This document shows positions 26,114 to 34,147 of a DNA stretch of 64,000 nucleotides, piece by piece. Numbering within the stretch: the stretch's first letter is position 1; every line of letters begins with the position of its first letter. Where the stretch lies: NCBI RefSeq assembly GCF_013376045.1, contig NZ_JABMJG010000001.1, positions 992,001 through 1,056,000 on the forward strand, written 5' to 3'. This stretch comes from Variovorax sp. SG517. Lineage in GTDB: Bacteria; Pseudomonadota; Gammaproteobacteria; Burkholderiales; Burkholderiaceae_C. Made by a program: the position numbers and the translations under genes. The notes under the pieces were generated by a model, which saw nothing but the letters and a program-made list of their open reading frames with translations, made no database searches and was not told where the DNA came from.

Positions 26114-27715
26114 ATGAATCTCACAACGGCCCTGCCCGTGCTCTCCCTGAGCGCCATGGGCAAGGACTACGCGGCGCCGGTGCTGGACGACGTCTCGCTC
26201 GTGCTCAACCCCGGCGAAGTGCTGGCCCTCACGGGCGAGAACGGCGCCGGCAAGAGCACGCTGTCGAAGATCGTCTGCGGCCTGGTGCAGCCCACGCGCG
26301 GCCAGATGCTGCTCGACGGCAAGCCCTTCGCGCCTGCCTCGCGCCGCGACGCCGAACGCCTGGGCGTGCGCATGGTCATGCAGGAGCTCGGCCTCGTCAC
26401 CACGCTGTCGGTGGCCGAGAACCTGCTGCTCGACCGCCTGCCCAACAAGACAGGCTGGATACGCAAGGCCAAGCTGCATGAGCTGGCCGCCCGCCAGCTC
26501 GCCAAGATCGGCATGCAGAACATCGATCCGGCCACGCCGGTGGCGCGGCTGGGCATCGGCCAGCAGCAGATGGTGGAGATCGCGCGCAACCTGCAGGACG
26601 ACACGCGCGTGCTGGTGCTCGACGAGCCCACCGCCATGCTCACCCCGCGCGAAACCTCGCACCTCTTCGAGCAGATCGACCTGCTGAAGGCTCGCGGCGT
26701 GGCCATCGTCTACGTGTCGCACCGCCTGGAAGAACTGCAGCGCATCGCCGACCGCGTGGCGGTGCTGCGCGACGGCCGGCTGGTGGACGTGCGCGCCATG
26801 GCCGGCGTGCGCGAATCCGAGCTGGTGCAGCGCATGGTCGGCCGCGCGGTGCACGAGCACGAAGGGCGCGACCGCCGCGTTGCCGGCCCGGTGCTGCTGA
26901 GCGCGCGCGGCATCGGCCGGGCGCAGGTCGTTCGCGACGTCGACATCGACCTGCGCGCGGGCGAAGTCATGGGCCTGGCCGGCCTGGTCGGCTCGGGCCG
27001 GACCGAACTGGTGCGGCTGCTGTTCGGCGCCGATCGCGCCGATCGCGGCGAGATCACCCTTTATGAAAACAACCAGCCCGTGCAGCAGGCGCGCAAGGGC
27101 TGGCGCTCGCCGATGCAGGCCATCCGCGCCGGCATCGGCCTGGTCACCGAAGACCGCAAGTCGCAGGGCCTGCTGCTGCCGCAGTCGATCCGCGTCAACG
27201 CCACGCTGAGCGACCTGGGCGCGATCTCGCACGCCGGCTGGCTGCAGCGCGCCAGGGAGCGCGGCATCGCGCGCAAGCTGGTGGAGCTGCTGCGCATCCG
27301 CTCGCGCAGCATCGAGCAGCCGGTGGCCACGCTCAGCGGCGGCAACCAGCAGAAGGTGGTGTTCGCGCGCTGGCTGCACCGCGAATGCAAGGTGCTGCTG
27401 CTGGACGAACCCACGCGCGGCGTGGACGTGGGCGCGCGCGCCGACCTCTACGCCGAGCTCGACCGCATGACCGACGCCGGCAAGGCGCTGCTGATGGTCT
27501 CGAGCGACCTGCGCGAACTCATGGCCATGTGCGACCGCATCGGCGTGATGAGCGCCGGCCGACTCGTTGCCGTGTTCGAGCGCGGCGAGTGGACCGAACA
27601 ATCGCTGCTGGCCGCAGCATTCAGCGACGCGACAGGACGCGCCGCCAACCCGCCGACGGTATCCGCCATTTCCGCCGTTCCCGCCCAGTCCCCGGTCACC
27701 GCCGACACACCATGA
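26114..27715 (+). CDS. rbsA: Ribose-type ABC transporter, ATP-binding protein
   Basis: 533 residues with two fused nucleotide-binding domains. NBD1 has Walker A GENGAGKST (41-49), a signature LGIGQQQMVEIA and Walker B VLVLDEPTAML. NBD2 has the degenerate Walker A GLVGSGRTEL typical of RbsA/MglA second domains, signature TLSGGNQQKVVFA and Walker B LLLDEPTRGVD. The C-terminal tail is Ala/Pro-rich. The stop overlaps the rbsC start (ATGA), so translation is likely coupled. Confidence 0.95.
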   Translation: MNLTTALPVLSLSAMGKDYAAPVLDDVSLVLNPGEVLALTGENGAGKSTLSKIVCGLVQPTRGQMLLDGKPFAPASRRDAERLGVRMVMQELGLVTTLSVAENLLLDRLPNKTGWIRKAKLHELAARQLAKIGMQNIDPATPVARLGIGQQQMVEIARNLQDDTRVLVLDEPTAMLTPRETSHLFEQIDLLKARGVAIVYVSHRLEELQRIADRVAVLRDGRLVDVRAMAGVRESELVQRMVGRAVHEHEGRDRRVAGPVLLSARGIGRAQVVRDVDIDLRAGEVMGLAGLVGSGRTELVRLLFGADRADRGEITLYENNQPVQQARKGWRSPMQAIRAGIGLVTEDRKSQGLLLPQSIRVNATLSDLGAISHAGWLQRARERGIARKLVELLRIRSRSIEQPVATLSGGNQQKVVFARWLHRECKVLLLDEPTRGVDVGARADLYAELDRMTDAGKALLMVSSDLRELMAMCDRIGVMSAGRLVAVFERGEWTEQSLLAAAFSDATGRAANPPTVSAISAVPAQSPVTADTP

Positions 27716-28707
27716 ACGCTGCCGCCTCCCCAACCACCACTCCGAAGCCCGCGCCTTCCGCGCTCAAGGGCCAGCTCGGCACCTACCTGGGCCTGACGGT
27801 CGTGCTCGTGGGCATGATCGCCCTCTTCGGCTCGCTCAGCGAATACTTCCTGACGCGCGAGACCTTCGTCTCCATCGCCAACGAAATCCCGGCGCTGGCC
27901 GTGATGGCGGTCGGCATGACCTTCGTGCTGATCATCGCGGGCATCGACCTGTCGGTGGGCTCGGTGCTGGCGCTCAGCGCCGCCGTCACCGCCGCCGCCA
28001 TCCTCGAATGGAAGCTCTCGGTGCCGCTGGCCGCCGCGCTCGGCCTGGCCACGGGCCTGGTCTGCGGTACGGTCACGGGCGCGGTGTCGGTGGCCTGGCG
28101 GCTGCCGAGCTTCATCGTGTCGCTGGGCATGCTGGAGGCGGTGCGCGGCGGCGCCTACCTCGTGACCGATTCGCGCACGCAGTACGTGGGCGACGCCATC
28201 TCGGGCCTGGCCGCGCCGTGGATCGGCGGCATCTCCGCCGCCTTCGTGCTGGCGGTGGTGCTGGTGGTCATCGGGCAGCTGGTGCTCACGCGCACCGTGT
28301 TCGGCCGCCACGTGGTGGGCATCGGCACCAACGAGGAGGCGATGCGCCTGGCGGGCGTCGATCCGCGGCCCATCCGCATCATCGTGTTCGCGGTCACCGG
28401 GCTGCTGGCCGGCCTCGCGGGCCTGATGCAGTCGGCCCGCCTCGAAGCCGCCGACCCGAACGCGGGCGTGGGCATCGAGCTGCAGGTGATCGCGGCCGTG
28501 GTCATCGGCGGCACCAGCCTGATGGGCGGGCGCGGCTCGGTCGTCAACACCTTCTTCGGCGTGCTGATCATCGCGGTGCTCGAAGCCGGCCTCGCGCAGG
28601 TGGGCGCCAGCGAACCGAGCAAGCGGATCATCACCGGCGCGGTGATCGTGGTGGCGGTCATCATCGACACCCTGCGCCAGCGCCGCGCGGAACGCCGCCT
28701 GGCCTGA
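27712..28707 (+). CDS. rbsC: Ribose-type ABC transporter, permease
   Basis: 331 residues, BPD_transp_2 family inner-membrane permease with about eight to ten hydrophobic segments. Family landmarks: EIPALAVMAVGMTFVLIIAG, IDLSVGSVLALS, IGTNEEAMRLAGVD in the cytoplasmic loop that meets RbsA, and AVVIGGTSLMGGRGSV. The ATG at 27712 overlaps the rbsA stop by four bases. It completes the importer with rbsB and rbsA. Confidence 0.95.
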   Translation: MNAAASPTTTPKPAPSALKGQLGTYLGLTVVLVGMIALFGSLSEYFLTRETFVSIANEIPALAVMAVGMTFVLIIAGIDLSVGSVLALSAAVTAAAILEWKLSVPLAAALGLATGLVCGTVTGAVSVAWRLPSFIVSLGMLEAVRGGAYLVTDSRTQYVGDAISGLAAPWIGGISAAFVLAVVLVVIGQLVLTRTVFGRHVVGIGTNEEAMRLAGVDPRPIRIIVFAVTGLLAGLAGLMQSARLEAADPNAGVGIELQVIAAVVIGGTSLMGGRGSVVNTFFGVLIIAVLEAGLAQVGASEPSKRIITGAVIVVAVIIDTLRQRRAERRLA

Positions 28708-28743
28708 TCGGGCCCGGACCACACAGGAACAGGAAGAAAAACC

Positions 28744-29859
28744 ATGGCCACCATCAAGGACGTCGCACTGAAGGCCGAGGTGTCGGTCACCACCGTCTCG
28801 CACGTGGTCAACGACACGCGCCACGTGAGCGCCAAGGTGCGCGAGCGGGTGGAGCTTGCCATCCGCGAGCTCGGCTACGTGCCCAACGCGATGGCGCGCA
28901 GCCTGAAGAGCAACACCACCTCGACGCTGGGAATGCTGATTCCCAACAGCTCGAACCCCTACTTCGCCGAGATCGTGCGCACCGTGGAAGACCGCTGCTT
29001 CGGCGCCGGCTACACGCTGGTGCTGTGCAACACCGACGACGAGCCCCGCCGCCAGAGCGTGTACCTGCAGGTGCTGGCCGAGCGCCGCATCGACGGCCTG
29101 ATCGTGGTGTCGACCGGCGAGGGCGACGACGAGGCACTGGCGAAGCAGCTGCACGGCCTGCGCATGCCGGCCGTGCTGGTCGACCGCGAGATCGCCGACC
29201 CGGCCTGCGACCTGGTGGAAACCGCGCACATGCAGGGCGGCCTGCTCGCGGTGCGGCACCTGCTGTCCCTGGGCCACAGGCGCATCGCCTGCATCGGCGG
29301 GCCGGCGGGCGTGATGCCGAGCGAGCAGCGCATCGAAGGCTGGCGCATCGCGCTGGTCGAGGCCGGCGCCACGCCCAGCCTCGCCAACGGCGATTCGCTG
29401 CTGTGGCGCGGCGGCTTCACCAGCCAGGGCGGCTACGAGGCGATGCACGCCATCCTGCGCACCGAGCAGAAGCCCTCGGCCGTGTTCGTCTGCAACGACC
29501 TGATGGCCATCGGCGCACTGCGCGCGGCGCATGAAAGCGGCGTGCGCGTGCCCGACGAGCTCTCGATCGTCGGCTTCGACGACATCGAACTCTCGGCCTA
29601 CACCAGCCCCCCGCTCACCACCGTGGCGCAGCCCAAGGAGCGCATCGGCGCTATGGCGGTCGACATGCTGCTCGAGCGCATCGGCGGCAAGCGCCGCGAC
29701 GCGCGCAAGGTGGTGCTGCAGCCCGAACTGCGCGTGCGCGCATCGACCGCGCGGCATGCGAGCTTCCGCGAGCCCGCCGCGCCTGCCGCCGCCGGGGCCG
29801 CCGCATCCACCACAACCGAAACGCCTTCCACGCCAACCCGAAAGTCCCGCACCCCGTGA
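28744..29859 (+). CDS. rbsR: LacI-family repressor of the ribose operon
   Basis: 371 residues. N-terminal LacI helix-turn-helix and hinge (TIKDVALKAEVSVTTVSHVV; hinge AMARSLKSN around residues 46-56), then a periplasmic-binding-like core with LGMLIPNSSNPYF, VFVCNDLMAIGA and LSIVGFDDIELSAYTSPP. An Ala/Thr/Pro-rich tail of about 30 residues is atypical. It sits inside the operon between permease and kinase; the GCAAACGTTTGC-like sites upstream of rbsB fit its family. Its stop overlaps the GTG start of rbsK. Confidence 0.93.
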   Translation: MATIKDVALKAEVSVTTVSHVVNDTRHVSAKVRERVELAIRELGYVPNAMARSLKSNTTSTLGMLIPNSSNPYFAEIVRTVEDRCFGAGYTLVLCNTDDEPRRQSVYLQVLAERRIDGLIVVSTGEGDDEALAKQLHGLRMPAVLVDREIADPACDLVETAHMQGGLLAVRHLLSLGHRRIACIGGPAGVMPSEQRIEGWRIALVEAGATPSLANGDSLLWRGGFTSQGGYEAMHAILRTEQKPSAVFVCNDLMAIGALRAAHESGVRVPDELSIVGFDDIELSAYTSPPLTTVAQPKERIGAMAVDMLLERIGGKRRDARKVVLQPELRVRASTARHASFREPAAPAAAGAAASTTTETPSTPTRKSRTP

Positions 29860-30821
29860 GCCTGAAGCCTTCATCCAGCAGCCCAGCCCCGGCGCCGCGC
29901 ATCGTGGTGCTCGGCAGCCTCAACATGGACCTGGTGCTGCGCGTGCCGCATGCGCCGGCTGCAGGCGAAACCCTGCTGGGCCACTCGATCGCCACCATTC
30001 CCGGCGGCAAGGGCGCCAACCAGGCCGTGAGCTGCGCGCGCGAAGGTGGCCACGTGCAGATGATCGGCTGCGTCGGCGACGACGCGCACGGCGCGGCCCT
30101 GCGCGATTCGCTGCGGCGCGACGGCATCGACACCACCGCCCTGCGCACCGTGGCGGGCGAGCCCACGGGCACGGCGCTGATCGTGGTGGAAGACAGCGGC
30201 CAGAACCGCATCGTGATCATCCCGGGCGCCAACGCCAGGCTGGAGGCCGATGAAGCCGCGCTGAGGCAGCAGGTGCAAGGCGCCGCCTTCCTGGTGACGC
30301 AGTTCGAGACGCCGCTGGAACAGGTCGCGCGCGCCATTGCCGTGGCGCATGAAGCGGGCTGCAAGGTGCTGCTGAACCCTTCGCCCGTGCAGGCCATCGC
30401 CGAACCGCTGTGGCCGAAGATCGACACGCTGGTGGTCAACGAGATCGAGGCGCAGACGCTGTGCGGCCAGTCCGCCGACAGCCCGCAGGAAGCCGCGCAG
30501 GCCGGCCGGGCGCTGCGCGCCAGGGGCATCGCGCGCGTGGTCGTCACGCTGGGCTCGCGCGGCGCGGTGGCCATCGATGCGGACGGCGCACGCCATCACC
30601 CCGCGCCGCAGGTGCAGGCGGTCGACACCACGGCCGCCGGCGACACCTTCCTGGGCGCGCTCGCCGTCGCGCTGGGCGAGGGCCAGTCCTTCGACGAGGC
30701 CGTGCGCCTGGGCATCCGCGCCGCGGCGCTGTGCATCCAGCAGCCCGGCGCCCAGCCCTCCATTCCGCAGCGCGACGCCGTGCTGCGCAGCCCCATGCCC
30801 CCCGACTGGATCAAGCTTTGA
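29856..30821 (+). CDS. rbsK: Ribokinase
   Basis: 321 residues, PfkB family. Phosphorylates D-ribose at O5. Substrate-binding GSLNMDLVLRVP at the N-terminus, IPGGKGANQAVSCAREGG, and the anion hole with catalytic Asp VDTTAAGDTFLGAL near residue 257. The start is a GTG at 29856 forming a GTGA overlap with the rbsR stop. The TGA stop overlaps the TTG start of rbsD. Confidence 0.95.
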   Translation: MSLKPSSSSPAPAPRIVVLGSLNMDLVLRVPHAPAAGETLLGHSIATIPGGKGANQAVSCAREGGHVQMIGCVGDDAHGAALRDSLRRDGIDTTALRTVAGEPTGTALIVVEDSGQNRIVIIPGANARLEADEAALRQQVQGAAFLVTQFETPLEQVARAIAVAHEAGCKVLLNPSPVQAIAEPLWPKIDTLVVNEIEAQTLCGQSADSPQEAAQAGRALRARGIARVVVTLGSRGAVAIDADGARHHPAPQVQAVDTTAAGDTFLGALAVALGEGQSFDEAVRLGIRAAALCIQQPGAQPSIPQRDAVLRSPMPPDWIKL

Positions 30822-31213
30822 AACGCACCGCCCTGCTGCACGCCGAACTCTCCCACGTGATCGCCTCGCTGGGCCACGGCGACATGCTCGTGCTCGGCGA
30901 CGCCGGCCTGCCCATTCCCGACGGCCCGCGCCGCATCGATCTCGCGGTGGCCCGCGGCGTGCCGACGCTCGACGAGGTGCTGCAGGCCGTGCTGTCGGAG
31001 ATGCATGTGGAAGGCATCGTGATCGCCGAAGAGGCCTTAGCCAGCAACGAAAAGAAGCTGCCGGGCTGGTACCCGCAGTCGCTGGGCATCAAGCCCCAGA
31101 CCGTGTCGCACGAGGAATTCAAGCGCCGCACGGCCAAGGCCCGCGCCATGGTGCGCACGGGCGAATGCACGCCTTACGCGAACATCATCCTGACCGCTGG
31201 AGTGAAGTTCTGA
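30818..31213 (+). CDS. rbsD: D-ribose pyranase
   Basis: 131 residues. Interconverts beta-pyranose and beta-furanose forms of ribose so that ribokinase can act. Matches the RbsD pattern throughout: MKRTALLHAELSHVIASLGH, LGDAGLPIPDGPRRIDLAV, with the catalytic His in the first segment, and the C-terminal RTGECTPYANIILTAGVKF. The start is a TTG at 30818 overlapping the rbsK stop as TTGA; no in-frame ATG lies before the conserved N-terminus. Last gene of the operon. Confidence 0.93.
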   Translation: MKRTALLHAELSHVIASLGHGDMLVLGDAGLPIPDGPRRIDLAVARGVPTLDEVLQAVLSEMHVEGIVIAEEALASNEKKLPGWYPQSLGIKPQTVSHEEFKRRTAKARAMVRTGECTPYANIILTAGVKF

Positions 31214-31230
31214 GGCGCCGCCCGGGCGCC
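31214..31230. terminator. Short GC hairpin between convergent rbsD and the MOSC gene
   Basis: GGCGCC (31214-31219) and GGCGCC (31225-31230) can pair around a five-base loop. There is no T tract on either strand, so termination would be weak or factor-dependent. Confidence 0.35.
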
Positions 31231-31235
31231 GTCAT

Positions 31236-32123
31236 TCATTCGAACTTGTAGTTCGCGCCCACCACCTGACCCACCTTGAGCGTGTGCTCCACGCCCTGGA
31301 TCACGATGCAGTTCATGCCGAAGGTGATGCCGCCGTCCACGCGCGCGTCGGCACGGTAGGTGCGCAGCGTGTTGCCGACTTCGGGGCTGCTCAGCGCGGT
31401 GGCCGGGTCGATGTCGGGGATCGGGCAGCGCGTGCAGGGCTTGACGGGGCGCAGTTCGGCCTCGCCCTCGCCGGTGGTGATGTGCAGCGCCTCGACGCGG
31501 TCCTCGTCGTGCGACTCGATGCCCGCGAGCACGATGTTCGGGCGGAAGCGCTCGATGCCCACGGGCCCGTGGCCCTGCGCCGCGAGGCGGTCGTTGAGCT
31601 CGGCCAGCGAGCCTTCGCTGGCCACCAGCAGCGCGTAGCCGTCGGCGAACTGGGTCTGCGCCTCGACGCCGTCGGTCCACTTCATGCTCGACAGGCGCCT
31701 GTGCTCGGGGTCGAAGCGCACGAGGCGCAGGGTCTGCGGCCTGCCGGGCTCGGAGAGGAAGTCGCTGAACCACTGCGCGGCGATGTCGCCCATGTCGTAG
31801 GCGGCCACCTCGTCCTTCCACACGCGCACCCGCACCGGCTTCTCGACCCGGTCGAAGGCCAGGTGCAGCGCCAGCATGCCGGGCGCGCGCAGAACCACTT
31901 CGGTGTGCTTCATCTGCGGCTTGATCAGCGCCATGCGCGGCAGCTGCCGCTGGGTGACGAACTCGCCCTGCGCGTCGACCACCATCCAGGCGCGATCGAA
32001 CTCCAGCCCCGTCTCGGTCAGCAGCATTTCGGGGAGCTCGACGCCGGCGCAGGACTTCACTGGGTAGACGAACAGGCGCGAGATGGTGGCCTGGAGATCG
32101 AAGGCGGGCTGGGAAGCGGACAC
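31236..32123 (-). CDS. MOSC domain protein (YcbX-like)
   Basis: 295 residues. An N-terminal MOSC beta-barrel domain (ISRLFVYPVKSCAGVELPEM, FDRAWMVVDAQG) is followed by a MOSC domain with the conserved cysteine region RPVKPCTRCPIPDID at about 230, where MOSC enzymes bind molybdenum cofactor. YcbX-type proteins detoxify N-hydroxylated bases with a flavin reductase partner, but no partner is adjacent. The GTG at 32123 is preferred because AAGGAAA lies about eight bases upstream; an extension to 32225 has no support. Confidence 0.88.
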   Translation of the reverse strand: MSASQPAFDLQATISRLFVYPVKSCAGVELPEMLLTETGLEFDRAWMVVDAQGEFVTQRQLPRMALIKPQMKHTEVVLRAPGMLALHLAFDRVEKPVRVRVWKDEVAAYDMGDIAAQWFSDFLSEPGRPQTLRLVRFDPEHRRLSSMKWTDGVEAQTQFADGYALLVASEGSLAELNDRLAAQGHGPVGIERFRPNIVLAGIESHDEDRVEALHITTGEGEAELRPVKPCTRCPIPDIDPATALSSPEVGNTLRTYRADARVDGGITFGMNCIVIQGVEHTLKVGQVVGANYKFE

Positions 32124-32241
32124 GGTGGGGTTTCCTTGGAATTCGGCCGCGATTGTCCCGTATCGCAGCGGCGGCAAGACCTTGGGCCACCGGGAAAAGA
32201 CCCCGGGTCCGCGCCGGACGGGCAACTCCTACAATCCTTCG

Positions 32242-33369
32242 ATGGCTCTCCCCCCCGAAGTTTGCATTCGCGGCGCCGGCATCGTCGGCCGTACGCTGGC
32301 CCTGCTGCTCGCCCGCGAGCGGGTGCGCGTCGCGCTGGTGGTGCCGCCGGCCGCGCAGGGCAAGGAAGACATCCGCGCCTATGCGCTCAATACCGCCTCG
32401 CGCGCGCTGCTCGAATCGCTGCGCGCCTGGCCCGACGCGGCCCACGCCACGGCCGTTCGCGAAATGCTGGTGCATGGCGACGAGGGCGGCCGGGTGCAGT
32501 TCAGCGCCGCGCGCCAGAAGGTCGATGCGCTGGCCTGGATCGTCGACGTGCCCGCACTTGAAAAGCAGCTCGCCGACGCGGTGCGCTTCCAGCCCCAGAT
32601 CGAAGTGGTGAACGAGCCCGTGGCCGCACCGCTGACGGTGGTGTGCGAAGGCAAGTCCAGCGCCACGCGCGAAGCGCTCGGCGTGAGCTACGAGATCACG
32701 CGCTATCCGCAGCACGCGATCGCGGCGCGGCTCGAAGCCGCTCAGTCGCACGACGGCATCGCGCGCCAGTGGTTCAACGACAAGGGCGAGGTGCTCGCGC
32801 TGCTGCCGCTGGACGGCACGCACGGCAAGACGCTCGCGCTGGTGTGGTCGGCCGACCAGCTGCGCGCGCCCGAGCTTCTCGCGCAGGGCGACGAAGAGTT
32901 CGCCGCCGCGGTCACCGAGGCCAGCCACAACGCGCTCGGCGCGCTCAAGCTCACCAGCGAGCGCGCCGCCTGGCCGCTGGCCCGCGCCATCGCCGACCGC
33001 TGGACCGGCGCCATGCCCGGGCAGCCGGGTCGCTCCTGGGCGCTGGCGGGCGATGCGGCCCACACGGTGCACCCGCTCGCCGGCCAGGGCCTGAACCTGG
33101 GCCTGGCCGACGCCGCCGAACTGGCCGACGTGATCAAGAACCGCGACTACTGGCGCAGCGTGGGCGACGCGCGCCTGCTGCGCCGCTACGAGCGCGCGCG
33201 CCGCGCCGACGTGCTGCAGATGAGCCTGGCGACCGACGGGCTGCAGCAGCTGTTCGCGCACAACCTGGGCCCGCTGCAGGCACTGCGCAACTGGGGCATG
33301 CGCGGCTTCGACCGCACGCGCCTCGTCAAGCACTGGATCACCGCGCAAGCCATGGGCCTGAAGGCCTGA
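32242..33369 (+). CDS. FAD-dependent monooxygenase of the UbiH/UbiF/VisC type
   Basis: 375 residues. The N-terminal dinucleotide fold begins VCIRGAGIVGRTLALLLARE and the second FAD motif is WALAGDAAHTVHPLAGQGLN near residue 270, the signature of ubiquinone-ring hydroxylases. It probably hydroxylates a quinone precursor, but which ring position cannot be told. The ATG at 32242 was chosen because the frame upstream has no ribosome site and overlaps the divergent MOSC 5' region. dsbC follows after 55 bases. Confidence 0.88.
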   Translation: MALPPEVCIRGAGIVGRTLALLLARERVRVALVVPPAAQGKEDIRAYALNTASRALLESLRAWPDAAHATAVREMLVHGDEGGRVQFSAARQKVDALAWIVDVPALEKQLADAVRFQPQIEVVNEPVAAPLTVVCEGKSSATREALGVSYEITRYPQHAIAARLEAAQSHDGIARQWFNDKGEVLALLPLDGTHGKTLALVWSADQLRAPELLAQGDEEFAAAVTEASHNALGALKLTSERAAWPLARAIADRWTGAMPGQPGRSWALAGDAAHTVHPLAGQGLNLGLADAAELADVIKNRDYWRSVGDARLLRRYERARRADVLQMSLATDGLQQLFAHNLGPLQALRNWGMRGFDRTRLVKHWITAQAMGLKA

Positions 33370-33424
33370 GGCCCATCTCTCAGACGAACTCCGACCGAAT
33401 TCCGACCGAACCAACGGACACCCG

Positions 33425-34147
33425 ATGACATTCGTACGCAACCTTCTCCTCGCCGCCTGCACGCTCGGCGCGGTCGTGGCCGCCACCGCAGGCGAGGCCG
33501 AGATCCGCAAGAACCTGCCGGCGCGCATTCCGCAGTTCCCGGCCATCGACGAGGTGTCGAAGTCGCCGATCCCGGGCGTGTACGAAGTGCGCGTGAACGG
33601 CTCGCAGATCTTCTACACCGACGAGCAGGGCAACTACCTCTTCCAGGGCAACCTGATCGACGTGAAGGCGCGCAAGAACCTGACCGAGGAGCGCGTCGAG
33701 AAGCTCAGCGCCGTCGCCTTCGACCAGCTGCCGCTGAAGGACTCGATCAAGATCGTGCGCGGCAACGGCAAGCGCAAGCTCGCGGTGTTCGAGGACCCGA
33801 ACTGCGGCTACTGCAAGCGCTTCGAGAAGGACATGAAGACGGTCGACAACGTCACCGTGTACCTGTTCCTTTACCCGGTGCTGGGCCCCGATTCGAACGT
33901 CAAGTCGCGCGACATCTGGTGCAGCAAGGACAAGGGCAAGGCCTGGGGCGACTGGATGGAATCGAGCACCCGCCCGGCCACCGCGCCCGCGAGCTGCGAC
34001 GTGACCGCGCTGCAGCGCAACGTCGACTTCGGCCGCAAGTACAACATCACCGGCACGCCCACGCTGATCTTCAGCGACGGCACGCGCACGCCGGGTGCCA
34101 TTCCCGCGGAGCAGGTCGAGAAGCAACTCGCCGCGTCGTCCAGCTGA
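33425..34147 (+). CDS. dsbC: Thiol:disulfide interchange protein DsbC
   Basis: 240 residues. Periplasmic disulfide isomerase: a signal peptide of about 22 residues, an N-terminal dimerisation domain (PIPGVYEVRVNGSQIFYTDE), then a thioredoxin domain with the active site C127-G-Y-C130 in DPNCGYCKRFEKD and the cis-Pro segment ITGTPTLIF. Two more cysteines (WCSK and SCDV) match the structural disulfide of DsbC. The stop overlaps the M61 peptidase start (TGATG). Confidence 0.96.
   Translation: MTFVRNLLLAACTLGAVVAATAGEAEIRKNLPARIPQFPAIDEVSKSPIPGVYEVRVNGSQIFYTDEQGNYLFQGNLIDVKARKNLTEERVEKLSAVAFDQLPLKDSIKIVRGNGKRKLAVFEDPNCGYCKRFEKDMKTVDNVTVYLFLYPVLGPDSNVKSRDIWCSKDKGKAWGDWMESSTRPATAPASCDVTALQRNVDFGRKYNITGTPTLIFSDGTRTPGAIPAEQVEKQLAASSS

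Noticed and set aside
27448-29874. 808-codon minus-strand frame across rbsC and rbsR
   Set aside because: Antisense shadow; His/Ala/Arg-rich with no motif, while the plus strand carries intact transporter and repressor genes.
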